A DNA stretch of 64,000 nt from Phytophthora colocasiae (taxonomy: Eukaryota; Oomycota; Peronosporomycetes; Peronosporales; Peronosporaceae): contig JAGKQI010000096.1 of assembly GCA_018806915.1 (NCBI GenBank), positions 62,001 through 126,000 of the forward strand. The letters run 5' to 3'. This document shows, piece after piece, positions 10,521 through 21,812 of the stretch. The notes under the pieces are model-generated. The model was not told the DNA's origin. It did not search any database and saw only the letters and a program-made list of their open reading frames with translations. Each line of letters starts with the position of its first letter. Position 1 is the stretch's first letter. Both the position numbers and the translations under genes were made by a program.

Positions 10521-11880
10521 ATTTCACTCTCACCTTCACAAACAACAGACATTTCCGCGCAGTATGAAGGTCTTCCGATACGGATTCATCGCCGCGTTCG
10601 CGCTCACTATTCAATACACTGCCGCCATCAACACCGGAACCGCACCCGGACTCGCCTCCGGTGCCACCGGCGGAGGTGACACCGACCCAGTCTACCCGAC
10701 CACCATCGACGAGCTCACCTCCTACCTGTCAGACGACGAGACGCGCGTGATCATTCTCCAGCAGGAGTTCGACTACCGTGGATCCGAAGGTTCCACTACA
10801 GAGGACGGTTGCCGCCCGCTGTCCAACCAGGAGTGTATCGCCAAGAACAATGGCTGCAAGGGTCAAGATGTGATTCTTCAAAGCGGTGGCATGTCCGGCA
10901 CGGGCGGTTGCACCGACGGCATCTCAGTCGAAATCACGTACGACAACGCTGGCCCGAATCCGTTGCAAGTGCAGGGGAACAAGACCATCCGCGGCGTCGG
11001 TACGTCCGGTGTGATCATCGGAAAGGGTCTGTGGATCCTCGGCAGCAACGTCATCGTCCAGAACATCCACATCACGAACCTCAACCCACACCTCATCTGG
11101 GGCGGAGACGCCATCTACATCCAGGGAGCCGATGGAGGCGAGACCGCGTTGGAAAATGTCTGGTTCGACCACGTCAAGATCTCGAGCATCGGCCGCCAGA
11201 TGATTGTCACCAACACGGCCAGCGTCAAGAGCATGACCATCAGCAACTGCGACTTCGACGGATACACCGAGTACTCGGCGTCATGCGACAACCGCCACTA
11301 CTGGACCATGCTCTTCTACGGCACGGAGACCCAGGTGAGTCTCGTGAACAACTACATCCACCAGACATCCGGTCGCTCGCCCAAGGTCGGCGGCAACACC
11401 ATCCTCCATGCCGCCAACAACTACTTCTACAACAACTCGGGCCACAACTTCGACCCCATTGACGAGTCCTACACGGTGGCGGAAGGAAACTACATGGACA
11501 CGTGCACGGAGCCCATTCTACTGGACGACGACGCCACCGGAGCTATCATGGTGCCGTCCAGCGACACGCAGTCGTACTGTGAGTCGGCTCTGGGTCGCGA
11601 CTGCGTCGTGAATACAGTGGTGAACAGTGATGCCGACCTGACGGGCCAGAACGAGGAGTCTGCCGTGACGACGGCCGCGACGGTGGCGAAGGTGTACGAG
11701 CCGTCTGCAGCCTCGACACTTGCTCTATCGAGCTCGAACTTCGGCGTTGGCGATCTGGATGCCATCGACGGCTCGAGTTCCTCGACAACCACGACCAGTT
11801 CGGCAACCTCGAGCGGATCGACGGCGAGCAGTACGGCGGTCTCACCTGCTGTTTCATCGACGACCTCGAGTGGATCAACT
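10521..11880. repeat. Right arm of pectin-lyase inverted duplication
   Basis: Inverted counterpart of 7904–9279. Homology begins at ATTTCACTC, 43 bp before the ATG, inside the sequence where an initiator-like TCACTCTGCATTTC sits. The promoter sequence upstream of that point is therefore different in the two copies. Confidence 0.85.
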
Positions 11881-12303
11881 GCTTCTTCGATGGCCGCTAG
11901 CTCTGCGTGGACGTCGTCGTCTCCAAGCGATACGACAACTCAGGAAACGAGCTACTCCTCACCGTCCAGCAATGCACAGGCAGTGGACGCGTCTTCAGCT
12001 ACGGAATTGAGTACCTCTGTGGCTGGCGAAGCGGATGACTTGACGGCAACCAGCGCTCCTTCACCTGGAAGTTCCAGTTATTCTTTAAGCAGTTCGGCTT
12101 CATCCAGTGTTGCGACAGATTACTCGACAGTATCCATTGCTTCCAGCCAGACATCATCGCTATCCACCGCTTCCAGCACTGAGACTGTTGATACAACAAC
12201 GGCCAGCTCCACCACCACCGAAACCAGCACCGCTGCGTCTTCCGGTTCCACCAGCACGCCGACTGCTACCACAACAACGAGATGCACGGCTCGCCGTCAG
12301 TAG
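10564..12303 (+). CDS. Secreted pectin lyase, PL1 family (copy 2)
   Basis: 579 residues, ATG at 10564. It has the same signal peptide and PL1 beta-helix domain as the minus-strand copy, including SGRSPKVGG with the expected catalytic arginine and the GHNFDP block. The tail is longer: about 170 residues rich in Ser, Thr and Ala, without the Thr7 run of copy 1, ending in a basic RCTARRQ. The first 43 bp of leader are shared with copy 1; beyond that the promoters diverge. The protein is expected to be secreted and to cleave plant pectin by trans-elimination. The shared domain suggests a very recent inverted duplication or ongoing gene conversion. The C-terminal difference may affect wall retention or glycosylation; that is inference. 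Confidence 0.9.
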   Translation: MKVFRYGFIAAFALTIQYTAAINTGTAPGLASGATGGGDTDPVYPTTIDELTSYLSDDETRVIILQQEFDYRGSEGSTTEDGCRPLSNQECIAKNNGCKGQDVILQSGGMSGTGGCTDGISVEITYDNAGPNPLQVQGNKTIRGVGTSGVIIGKGLWILGSNVIVQNIHITNLNPHLIWGGDAIYIQGADGGETALENVWFDHVKISSIGRQMIVTNTASVKSMTISNCDFDGYTEYSASCDNRHYWTMLFYGTETQVSLVNNYIHQTSGRSPKVGGNTILHAANNYFYNNSGHNFDPIDESYTVAEGNYMDTCTEPILLDDDATGAIMVPSSDTQSYCESALGRDCVVNTVVNSDADLTGQNEESAVTTAATVAKVYEPSAASTLALSSSNFGVGDLDAIDGSSSSTTTTSSATSSGSTASSTAVSPAVSSTTSSGSTASSMAASSAWTSSSPSDTTTQETSYSSPSSNAQAVDASSATELSTSVAGEADDLTATSAPSPGSSSYSLSSSASSSVATDYSTVSIASSQTSSLSTASSTETVDTTTASSTTTETSTAASSGSTSTPTATTTTRCTARRQ

Positions 12304-12445
12304 ATAACGTCGTCCCTTCTGTGAGTATAAGAACACCGTTCAATGTAGATCCAATTTCATGTGTGTCGTCCTCGGACTTGATGATGCCTCAGGCACCGCA
12401 ATGAGCCGTGCAGATTGTGACAACGCACCATACGAAAATCCGAAC

Positions 12446-12460
12446 GGCGTTACCGCAACC
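12446..12460. repeat. Candidate MULE left terminal inverted repeat
   Basis: GGCGTTACCGCAACC. Its 3' 13 bases match the inverse of 18047–18059 with one mismatch. Further GCAACC copies follow at about 12488 and 12506. Confidence 0.45.
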
Positions 12461-12717
12461 ATGTAACGACAGCACGACAGCGCTTAGTGCAACCATATCG
12501 CCTAAAGCAACCCCAAAACATATGTTTTCAACCGTAATTTATAATAGATTGCACTGCCACGTCGCCATCGTCATCACTTGAGCTGTAAATTACATTGAAT
12601 TCTCTAAAAATAGAGAAATGTGTACCACACAGTAGTGTGTGCTACACTCCAAGTACATGTGTGTCACACATTCTTCATACTTCTCGTTTTTCAACTACAC
12701 GCAAGGGCCTCACGACG

Positions 12718-12978
12718 ATGGATAGAAGATCGCTATCACACGAACTGGTACGAGCAAGACGCGAAGAGCTCACGGACACAAAACGCAAGCTGGAGGAGAT
12801 TGGGGAGATACTGGAACAAATACTCAGGGTTCAGATGGAGCTAATGGCCCGGATCGAGGAGAATGAGGAATGCTTGTACGCTATGGACTCTGAGTTGGGC
12901 AGTGATGGAGTGGCTCAAGACAGTATGATGTCATTTGGAGTGCTGCTAGAGATGGCAGTAAATAGATTAAGAAACTAG
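12718..12978 (+). CDS. Small coiled-coil hypothetical protein inside the MULE
   Basis: 86 residues from the ATG at 12718. It is mostly charged and helical: REELTDTKRKLEEIGEIL and a following LEQILRVQ/MELMARIEE section give heptad-like spacing, so a short coiled coil is likely. It has no known domain. It lies between the proposed MULE left end and the 3' end of the transposase gene and points towards it. It may be a second element-encoded gene, similar in position to accessory genes of Mutator elements, or a captured host fragment. An in-frame extension upstream to 12595 uses no better start. Confidence 0.5.
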   Translation: MDRRSLSHELVRARREELTDTKRKLEEIGEILEQILRVQMELMARIEENEECLYAMDSELGSDGVAQDSMMSFGVLLEMAVNRLRN

Positions 12979-13015
12979 GCAGTGAAGTGAAGCTGTATTA
13001 ATTGTTTAAGCATGA

Positions 13016-16000
13016 CTACTTGAGCTGATCCTGGAGCTTCTGATCTATTTCAGCTGCTGTAGAAGCATCAACTTTCGGCATTCGACGCTCGCGGGACCGC
13101 AACAGCATCAACCATAGCATCCGCAAGCGCATTACGTCGACGTCTGTCTTGCTAACATTGTAGCAATGCAGATCTGCGTTCCCCGCAACGACGCTATGTG
13201 CGTGAGCGACGATCAAAACACCACAACTGGAGTTATCAGGTTGTTGTGGGGCATCCACCCAGGTTACTGGATCGACATTCATTTTACTCCCTGGATTTGA
13301 TGACTTGTGCCAGCGATTAATAAATCCTCGCAGCCCCTCTCGCTTGTCGCCGTTCCAAATTGTCTCCATTTCTTCGTGATAGCAGTCGTCAATAAGTGGT
13401 TCATACATATGAGGCCGTACATGAAGCTCGCCACCGGAAAGCTCGAGCTGAATGATAATAATGCCCCAGTGACTGCCACTCAGATTAACGGGATGCACGA
13501 CGAACTGATAGTCGCCAAGCTGGTCCCGTGGAGTTGCTGGCCAACCAATTTGCCATAAAAGTGAAGACACCACGCAACAACCCCCCACGGATGCTGCAAT
13601 TTCACTCAAGCAGAACTCGATGGAACTGTCAGAGAGCCACCCACGACAAACACTTCCGACCAGCTCTTCGAAAGGAATGGTGACCTTGTCACACCTTGTA
13701 GCGAACGCGCTGCGAAGGCGACAGCTTGTAAACTTCGAGATCACTTCGTTGGCGAGAGTTTGATGGCGCTTTCGGACAGTTTCGCGCGTTACACCCCAAG
13801 TTTGCGTTTCCTTCGCGAAAAAGTCAACATCCGAGTCCAACTTTGACCAATTGCGTTCAAGCCACTTTCGATCTTCGACCCATGACTTGGCCTTGGCCTT
13901 CCCTCGGTAGAATTCTGTCGATGCATTAACGTATCGACTGCAAACGAAATAGCAACCATATTAGTAAAGCGACCCCATAAAGCAACCCCAACAATTCAGC
14001 AACCTTACCTGCAGAACTTCCATAATTTTGGATCAATGGTTGCAACAATGTCAAGAAGAATTCCTTGCTGTGATACACTGGGGACGAGCTTGTCAGGTTC
14101 GCGCTGTTCCTTTCGTGCAGTAGTAATTGCAGCCTCCATTGACCGTGTGAGATCAGCAGGAATAACGAAAGGATGAATGTTGTCACCAGCTCTCATAGCT
14201 TCCCATTGGCACTCAATGACCCGCGACCTCAAGTAGGCGTCTGTCAATTGGACCGGGTATTTCTCCATAGTTGTCAAGACATGCTTCACGTTGGGTGTGT
14301 TGCGGGCCCAAATTATCAGCTCATCAAGCTTAACAGTGAGTCCGGTTGGGTACTTGTGGATAGCGAGTCGAGCTGAGGTTATCTTGGATTGACGGAGCTG
14401 AGTTGGAGTCGACCGCGATCGATTTCGGCGCTTCGGCTTTGGGACATTTATCACATCTACTTGACGAGGCGAGGGTGCTTCGACGTTAGCTTCTATCTTA
14501 TCGATAGGTGGCGTGGCGCGTTCAGGACTGGAAGCAGCCAATTGGGTAGAAGGAATGTCATCTCCACTACTTACACCGTCCGTGACGTCCTCATTAATTT
14601 GATTTTCCAAAGCGTCCATCAATTTTGCTGTTGCAATTGCATCTGCTGGATCTATAGTTGAAGCCACACCTTGGTCCAGTTCATCATCATCATCACCGTC
14701 TTCACCACACGGTACTTCATCTGTTTTTGCTCGAGATTCTCCAACACGCAGCCCCTCCTCTATCGTACTTTTCCAAGTCTGTAACTCTTCATAGAAGTCT
14801 GCACTTCCCAACCTCGACAAGTGTTCCAGCAGAGGCTCTACCATTGCTTTCGCGAATGAATACTTCTCAGCAGAAGAGAGAACAACTTGGTTTGCTCGTT
14901 CACGGCGGCGCAGACGAACATACACGACTTGTTTCAGGGGTGGTGTTGGTGCTGAAAGCTTTCCGGTACTGGAGGCGTCCGGCAACATTAGCTTTGGCAA
15001 CCTTAGCTTTGACATGCGCACAATTGAACGCAGCATATCGCCTGCGGCAGTGAGCCCTTCCATTGAATTCAGCGCTGCCAATGTACTCCACCGTTCCCGA
15101 ATAGTCATAACAGGAAGCATCTTGAATCCATGTCCTTTGTGTGCTAAGTGCATAATGTGACGGCATGGTAAGTGATTGCTCATTGAAAACAGGCAAGTGC
15201 ATTTCCAGTCCAAGTCGTCGCACTCGAAACTCTGGTTGTGGCAGGATACCGTCCAGGTAGAAAGCGACACAGCCTCACACGTTGTTTCCTCCATCAGGTT
15301 CACGAATTGCTCCCATTCTCGCTTCAGTTTTTCCAAGACGTGTGCTGAAATCCTGCTTCCGACTTCTCTCAAGAAAGTGGGTACTGTTTGAGGCCTTCGA
15401 GACGATGAGTGAAGCTGCCCAACCTCCGAGGCTATTTGCTGGATAATGGTCATCTGGTGCTGGAGCAACCCTGCGATAGTTTGGTCAATCCGAGTCTTCA
15501 GACCAAGCAGCATCTTCAGTTGATTCCAGTTTGACTCGATTCTGTTAGTGGTCGTATTACCCGCTGTAAAATATTTCCCGCGAGAAAAGTTTGACCACTT
15601 TTCGTTACAAGAGTTCCAGTTTTTGTCGAAATACGCGAAGAAAGCCTGCTTCTTGTTGCGGTGACAGAAATACTTCAAGTTCCTGTAGTGCGTGTCGTAG
15701 GCATCTTGTGTTGAGCTGAAACAAAGCCGACGTTAGTGAATTTATTTGTTAAGTGAGCGATGGTGACATACCTGTAAAGAAGTTTTATCATTAAGCCCAG
15801 CAGTTCTTCGCCCTGAGCTACCTTGATTCCGTAGACAGAACGCTTCATGACCTTTTTCCAATAGGAGATGGCGTGAAATTGGCAAAGCAAAATCTTTGCC
15901 TTCGGGAAACACTCCTCAAGCACTTTCCATTCTGTAAAATCTTTGTCGATCACCACACTCACGACATGTTCCCAGAGCGGATTCTTCTCCTTGAAGTACT

Positions 16001-17863
16001 CCAGAATTGTTGAGATCGTAGTAGCTTGCTCATTTAAGCAAATGAAATCGACCACAGGAAATCCACGACCTGTACATGTGGTGACTACCAAACTCCCTAC
16101 AACATGACAGAAGAAAGAAGAGTTCAACAGGGTTGCAATAATGGGTAAGGTTGCTGAAACGGTTGCTTTATAAGAAAGGTTGCTGGAAGACGCACCCAAA
16201 TGATAACCCAGATTGTTCGTCCCATGAGTAAAGTCCATTGCCAACGTTTCGCCCCAACGCTCGAACATCATCTTCTGGACCTTAGTCTGCATAACCACCC
16301 CACATGTTACGTCAAGCTGGTCTTGGATAACTAGAACATCGCTTCCATCCAACTGCCGTAGTGCGTGGAGCATATTCTTCATGTGGTCTTCGCCAGAATC
16401 CTGACCGGCGATGCTACGAAGAAGGTTTCGTGTCTGCTGTGGAGTCACTTTGCAGCCTAATCATACATATAAACCCATGAGTATGAGTATATATATAAAT
16501 ATATTCTCAAGCACCTATTTCACGTACCAAGACGATCGTTCAAGAAGTTCGTGATGTGCGTAGAAGACACACGGGCATCAGCTAAAGTCTTCACGTCTTC
16601 GCGATCTTCGTCATCAAGTGGCAGAGTCTTGGTTGTGAGGTAGGATGACGCCTCGGTTCCGGTAGTTGGATGTGAGTGCGTGTGATTCTACAAAACAAGC
16701 AAATTTTAGACAGCCGCAACCAAATATAAGCACCTCATCACCTACCTCATTCCTGACTATGATCTTGAAAGTATTGTCAGCACACCGGTTGACTGCGGCC
16801 GTTAGCCTCGCTTTGCACTTGCAATAGCGAGTCTTGCGGTTGCGGTGGCCTTTGGATCTGGATGCCTGGGATACTCCGTGCGTGCACCGGTAGATTCTCT
16901 GGTAGAACTCGAACTCGTTTGGAATTTGGTCTTCATGAGTGCTACAATATCACGTGAGTTAATCAATTCATTAATAAATATCAGCATTGCAATCATACCT
17001 GTTGTATAAAGCCGTTTTCTCTGAACTCCGCACTCGAAACTTGAGTCTGTTCTTCTTCTTGTAGTTCGAGAACACCTCTTCAAATTCCTCCCAGGTTTTA
17101 TACAGCATATTTGTCCCAAATGCAGGCACAGTATTTACGATCCCATCGTCACCTAGGTTCATCGAATCCAGTTCTTCGAGGTGTTTGCTTGCACGTTTTT
17201 TTGGAGAGTATTCCGAGATAGCCAATGGCTCCTCCCCACTGTCATTGTTATGCGTATCTGTTGGTGCATTCAGCATCCTGCGCTTACGGAAAGCGGGCTG
17301 TATAGCTTCGTGGGGTGAGTGACGCTTTAGCGAGATACCAGAGCCTGTCAAACAAAACCCAACCATTAGCAATGCATTAATTTTAGTCAAAATACACGGC
17401 TTCTTATCGCGACCATACCTGACGCTTTCCTGCTTTGAGCTCTTGACTTTCCTGCTAATATGCAAAAGTAACACCATAAATCAGCAAACATTTTTTTACA
17501 AACAAAAGCATTGAACAGTATCGGCTTACCGGCTTTTGGCGTATCTTCCTCGCACGATTCGTCTGCGGAAGAGGCGTCGCCTTCATCACCGTCATCTTCC
17601 ACCTCGTAGTCCTCGTCGCTGATGTCGTCGTCTTCAATTCCCAGCGCATTATACGCGATCTTCAATTTTGCATTGACGCTTCGCGTTCTCCGACCTACCA
17701 AAGCCCAATTCCACAGCTTAATACCAAATTCACAGTCTCTAGTGGTGTCGCATGTAACGTACCCGTCATTTCCAGCTCTTGAACGGTCAGTGGGGCGCCG
17801 GTGTCGCTTGATTCCTTCTCCAACTGGCGCGATGTACGCAGGTTCTCCTTTCAGCGCGAATTT
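13016..17863 (-). CDS. MULE transposase: FAR1-like, DDE, SWIM and Ulp1-protease domains, eight exons
   Basis: Exons on the minus strand: 17863–17530, 17451–17419, 17344–16999, 16941–16746, 16687–16528, 16456–15772, 15715–14009, 13937–13016. All seven introns are GT–AG and 56–78 bp, and the phases add up to an unbroken 1,460 codons. An acidic N-terminal stretch precedes a FAR1-type region (about 205–275) with YRCTHG and RYCKCKARLT. The transposase catalytic triad is visible as MDFTH (D431), VIDKDF (D527) and TNRIESNWNQLK (E644). A SWIM finger CTC-x9-CRH starts at C756. The C-terminal Ulp1/C48 domain has SGSHWG (H1310) and QQPDNSSCG (C1392); the usual Asp is replaced by a Glu in MYEPL. The first exon is uncertain: an in-frame stop precedes 17863, so an upstream mini-exon with the ATG is needed (a candidate ATG lies near 17903). 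No frameshift or stop is seen, so it may be active. Confidence 0.85.
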
Positions 17864-18046
17864 CTAAATGAAAGGCTAGCATTGATCGTACTTACTGAAG
17901 TCGTACTTAACATATGATGTACTGTACCTATTTTTCTGGAACGAAAATAGTTTTCAGAAAAATGGATTTATATTACTCGCGTAATTTTTGAAATGTGTTA
18001 GAGCAACCACAAATGTGTAAACGCAACCATAAATGTCGCATAATAA

Positions 18047-18066
18047 GGTTGCAGTAACGACTCCGC
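18047..18066. repeat. Candidate MULE right terminal inverted repeat
   Basis: GGTTGCAGTAACG is the inverse of the left-end motif with one mismatch. Extra GCAACC copies lie just inside, at about 18003 and 18023. Confidence 0.45.
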
Positions 18067-18114
18067 GAAAATCCAAACTGTGACGTGCACAGCCGGGATA
18101 GTCCAGTGTCTGTT

Positions 18115-18121
18115 TCATTCC
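18115..18121 (+). promoter_or_regulatory. Initiator-like TCATTCC upstream of GT71-like gene
   Basis: TCATTCC with a following CTGCAGTT lies 39–45 bp before the ATG at 18160, the distance usual for oomycete initiators. The flanking promoter region match is weak. It is 49 bp from the proposed MULE end. Confidence 0.35.
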
Positions 18122-18159
18122 TGCAGTTCCTGGCTCAACCGCGCACACGTAGGACAGGC

Positions 18160-19632
18160 ATGTACGATTCGAGCACGTTAGTGAGTCGCAACGGCAATAG
18201 CAACGGCCACGTTCATGCAGACGCCATGGAAGCGGGTCGGCCCGCACGGGCACCCGCTGCTCGCAACTCGAGCCGTACGTGGACGTACGTGGTGACGTTC
18301 GTACTGGTGGTCACCGTCATGTACGCCATGACGCCCCCTTCAGTTCGCTCCACCAGTAAGCAGCAGGACGTGGAGTTTAAAGGAGGAGTTATTCACGATC
18401 CGCTGGATGCAGAGCTTAAGCTGGTGACCCATAAGCCAAGTCAGCACGGCGCCAAATTTGACTCGACCGTCACGCGTGACAAGGGTATCATCATGTGCAT
18501 GCACAATGAAGCTGTTCCTATGGGTCTCTCTCTCGTCCGTGAGCTGCGTTGTCTCGGTAACAAGGAGCTTATCCAGATTTACCACTGTTTCCCGGAAGAA
18601 ATGTCAGAGGAGAACCGTGCGCTGTTGTTAGGTGCTGACAACCGTTTGGAAATTGTGGACGTGTGTACTGACATGGTGGAGCGGAAGGTTTTAACGCAGG
18701 AAGTGGCGGACAAGTTCCGCAATTGGTGGATTAAACCTCTTGCGATGTACCATACCGACATCACTGACGTCCTGTTGCTGGACATTGACGACGTGTTCAT
18801 GCACGACCCAGCCGTGCTGCGCACTACTGCCGGCTACAACAAGACTGGCACGACGTTCTTCTACGATCGCGTACTGTTTAGCCGTGAATTCTTCAATCAG
18901 AACGTGAATGGAACATCATACCTCAAGAAAATGCTCAAGGAGTTTGACTACGCCAAATACGGACTCCAGCCTGGACATCAACCGACCAGCGGACTCCGGA
19001 GATCCTACGCGTATCGTGGCATGACGTCGCATGAACAGGATTCGTCACTCGTTGCAATTGACAAGTCCCGCTCAGGCCAAGCTATGGCAATTATGTTTTG
19101 GTTAATCACGGAGGAGCGATTCCAGCGCGAATTTTCGTACGGCGACAAGGAAACCTTCTGGATCTCGTTTGAACTGGCAAAACAAGAGTATTTCTTCTCT
19201 CCGTGGGGTGTCGGTGGCATTTCGTCGTCTACAAATGGAGATTTCGATAAACACAGCGACACTTTGTGCGGTAGTATCATACAGTACATGCCCGTTGAAG
19301 ATCAACCCGCAGACTTCCTGTACGTGAACGGTAAGGCGATGCTCAATCCGTTCCCCGTTGCAATGGAAAAGCTGGGCACCGCCACGCACAATGTGTTGTT
19401 TAACACCAACCCAACACACATTACCCCGCGCCAACGACGCAAACCCAACGGCCGTACACGTTCGGGTTGGAAAGGAGGATATGCGATGGAATGCCTCGTG
19501 GGGTTCGGGGCCGAACCACTACCGGAGAAGTTCGCACCTCAATTGCTACGACGTCGCATGTTCTACTTTGGTATCCGAATGGGTGTGCTCTCAGCACTCG
19601 ACCAGTGTTTCCCCTTTGAAGGAATGGTCTAG
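18160..19632 (+). CDS. GT71-like type II membrane glycosyltransferase, cluster copy 1
   Basis: 490 residues from the first ATG; the open frame before it begins only with a GTG. One membrane anchor lies at about residues 43–62, after a short cytosolic tail. Conserved lumenal blocks are [42 protein letters not shown], the donor-metal motif [17 protein letters not shown] (first D at about residue 208), [44 protein letters not shown] and [10 protein letters not shown]. This is the MNN1-like alpha-mannosyltransferase layout, so a Golgi sugar transfer using a nucleotide sugar and Mn2+ is inferred. It is the most divergent of the plus-strand copies: E-Q-D where the others have E-M-D, and a different C-terminus. 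Its promoter is squeezed between the MULE end and the ATG. Confidence 0.85.
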   Translation: MYDSSTLVSRNGNSNGHVHADAMEAGRPARAPAARNSSRTWTYVVTFVLVVTVMYAMTPPSVRSTSKQQDVEFKGGVIHDPLDAELKLVTHKPSQHGAKFDSTVTRDKGIIMCMHNEAVPMGLSLVRELRCLGNKELIQIYHCFPEEMSEENRALLLGADNRLEIVDVCTDMVERKVLTQEVADKFRNWWIKPLAMYHTDITDVLLLDIDDVFMHDPAVLRTTAGYNKTGTTFFYDRVLFSREFFNQNVNGTSYLKKMLKEFDYAKYGLQPGHQPTSGLRRSYAYRGMTSHEQDSSLVAIDKSRSGQAMAIMFWLITEERFQREFSYGDKETFWISFELAKQEYFFSPWGVGGISSSTNGDFDKHSDTLCGSIIQYMPVEDQPADFLYVNGKAMLNPFPVAMEKLGTATHNVLFNTNPTHITPRQRRKPNGRTRSGWKGGYAMECLVGFGAEPLPEKFAPQLLRRRMFYFGIRMGVLSALDQCFPFEGMV

Positions 19633-20270
19633 ATATCGGTACTTAGATGTACGTTCCCGCGTTAATAGAGGTCGAAACTTAGCCAATTCAAGTCCAAACA
19701 CGTTCGCTGACTGGCAGCTTCAAGCCGGTGACATCCTGCAGCCGGATCAGGGCAAATCGAGATGAATTATTTCGTGCGGGTGTCCGCAGCATGTGAGCCA
19801 CAAACCAGAACTCATCCCATGCTAAGAGATGCAGGAACCGGAACGTGAAACTTTCGCTGAACGAAGAGAGAGAAAGAGAACGTCGTGATGTCGAGACGCA
19901 TTTACCGGTACTGAATGGTTGGGAACCAGAGACTACATGTACCAATGTGAATATTAGTAGTCTCAAATATGTAAATGCATGGAGAACATCTTCTTCTCTT
20001 TATTATATTGGTGAAGTTTTATCCACAGTCAAAGCCTGGTTTTGTAGCCATGTCGAGTCCCGCTCCCGAAGTATCTTTCATTAAATATCACCGTCTATTA
20101 CAGGTTATTCATTGTTAAAATTATCCCTCCTTTACTCGATTCAGCATCGATTAAAGTAGATATGTCTTGTCTTCATCAGGAAATCATTTTCCGCGTTCCT
20201 TATTCAAACCAAATGATGCGTGCCTCTCCTCTGCCATTTTCGAACGTCATTTCGAGATATCTTGCCACCT
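19633..20270. other. Intergenic between glycosyltransferase genes
   Basis: No supported gene. It includes a purine-rich GAGAGAGAAAGAGAACG stretch near 19865 and, just before the next ATG, an initiator-like GTCATTTCGAG at 20246–20256. Confidence 0.45.
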
Positions 20271-21812
20271 ATGGCGAACGTGTCCGAACCCATCGACGAC
20301 GTCCTGGACGCGGACATTGAGGCTTCTTTGCCGCTCAATGGCAGCAATAGGACCACCGCTACACCACCGCGTAGCCATCGCGAGCTGTTGATTGTTCTAC
20401 CGCTGCTTGTGATCGCCGGAATGGCAGCAGTCGCATTGGAGACGGGGTATCTCAACGGAGACAGTGGCAGTAGCTCCAGTGGCAGCGTCGACACTTTCGG
20501 TTCATCCATGCACAGTAAACTCAAGAGTTTGCTCAATATTGGTGGCAATTCGACGGCTTGGGGCGCACCTGAAGACGGAGACATTGTGATTCCACATCCA
20601 GATTCTCCGTACTACCAACGAGGCGAGAGTTTCGACCGGAATGTCATGCGCGATCGTGCTATTATGCTCTGCATGCATAACGGGGTGTTGGCAATGGGGT
20701 TGTCGCTCATTCGAGAGTTGAGGTGTTTAGGCAATGAAGAGCTGATTCAGGTGTATCACTGCGGTCAAGATGAACTGTCGACGGAAACCAGGGATATTCT
20801 CTTCTCATCGGATAATCGGATTGAACTCGTTGATGTTTGTTCGGATTTGGTGGAGAGGAAGGTACTTACCAAGGATATGGCCAAGAAATTCAAGAATTGG
20901 TACATCAAACCGTTGGCCGTGTACCACACGGATGTGCGCCATGCCATGCTGATGGACGTGGACGATATTATGGTCAAGGATCCATCCGTCCTGCGTGAAA
21001 CGGATGGCTATAAGAAGACAGGAACTTTATTCTTCTACGATCGTGTAATTCCCGAAGTCAAGTTTGTAAATGGCGATGACAACAAGGAAAAATATCTGCC
21101 CAAGCTATTCCGGAATTTCAACTACGAGAAATTCAACATTACCGGAGGCGAAGATCCATCTGAACAAGTGTATGATTCGTTTGCATACAATGGCAAGACG
21201 TGTCATGAGATGGACTCGTCACTGGTGCTGGTCGACAAGAAGCGCGTCGGAAAAACCGTTTTAGACGTCATGCTGTGGTTTGTTACCCAGGAGCGCTTCC
21301 GTTTTATATATTCCCACGGAGATAAGGAAACATTCTGGCTCGCGTTTGAATTGGCGCACGTGCCGTATTCCTTCTCTCCATGGGGAGTCAGTGTGGTCTC
21401 TTCGACGCCTAATAAGGACATGTCGAAGCATCCAGACTCATTGTGTGGCAGCATTTTGCAGTACATGCCTGTTACATCTGGAGATGCCGAAATGCTTTAC
21501 GTGAATGGGAAAGCGCTGTTAGATCCGTATCCACAGGGTATCGACTACGTGCCTAAGGCCCAATGGAACAACATGTTCAACACGTTCCCAACTCACATGA
21601 CTCCACGTCTACCGCGAACAGAACTCAACAAGACTGGCCACGGGAAAATGTACGCTGAGTGCCTCATCGCTCTAGGAGCTACACCTCTACCTGATTCGTT
21701 CGCCGGTATGCTGTTACGCCGTCGTCTCCACTACTTGGGTATTATGACCGGTGTACTTGGCTCTTTACAGCACTGTGATACGTTCCAGTTGCGTCGATTA
21801 CTACAAGTCTAA
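20271..21812 (+). CDS. GT71-like type II membrane glycosyltransferase, cluster copy 2
   Basis: 513 residues from the ATG at 20271; the open frame extends upstream only through a GTG. The acidic cytosolic tail includes an ADIEA segment shared with the next two copies (DIEXQPL / DIEATRL). The membrane anchor is at about residues 40–58. The stem is longer than in the neighbours and Ser/Gly-rich. Catalytic blocks are [52 protein letters not shown] (DxD start at about residue 229), [40 protein letters not shown] and LLRRRLHYLG, and it ends in LRRLLQV. A YHC…ELS block follows the first motif. The likely role is Golgi mannosyl-type transfer, as for its paralogues. It is head-to-tail with copies 1 and 3 and shows no defects. 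Confidence 0.86.
   Translation: MANVSEPIDDVLDADIEASLPLNGSNRTTATPPRSHRELLIVLPLLVIAGMAAVALETGYLNGDSGSSSSGSVDTFGSSMHSKLKSLLNIGGNSTAWGAPEDGDIVIPHPDSPYYQRGESFDRNVMRDRAIMLCMHNGVLAMGLSLIRELRCLGNEELIQVYHCGQDELSTETRDILFSSDNRIELVDVCSDLVERKVLTKDMAKKFKNWYIKPLAVYHTDVRHAMLMDVDDIMVKDPSVLRETDGYKKTGTLFFYDRVIPEVKFVNGDDNKEKYLPKLFRNFNYEKFNITGGEDPSEQVYDSFAYNGKTCHEMDSSLVLVDKKRVGKTVLDVMLWFVTQERFRFIYSHGDKETFWLAFELAHVPYSFSPWGVSVVSSTPNKDMSKHPDSLCGSILQYMPVTSGDAEMLYVNGKALLDPYPQGIDYVPKAQWNNMFNTFPTHMTPRLPRTELNKTGHGKMYAECLIALGATPLPDSFAGMLLRRRLHYLGIMTGVLGSLQHCDTFQLRRLLQV

Larger units (their letters stand above)
12446..18066 (-). mobile_element. Mutator-like DNA transposon (MULE) with FAR1–transposase–SWIM–Ulp1 gene
   Basis: About 5.6 kb around the transposase gene. 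The proposed ends share the inverted motif CGTTAC[C/T]GCAACC (12448–12460 and, inverted, 18047–18059). Both subterminal regions repeat GCAACC several times, as expected for transposase-binding sites. Outside the ends there is a 12-base near-direct repeat, GAAAATCCGAAC at 12434–12445 and GAAAATCCAAAC at 18067–18078, which could be the target duplication, although MULE duplications are usually 8–11 bp and the offsets to the motif differ slightly. The transposase identity is firm; the exact ends are not. The right end lies only about 94 bp from the ATG of the next glycosyltransferase gene. Confidence 0.7.
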
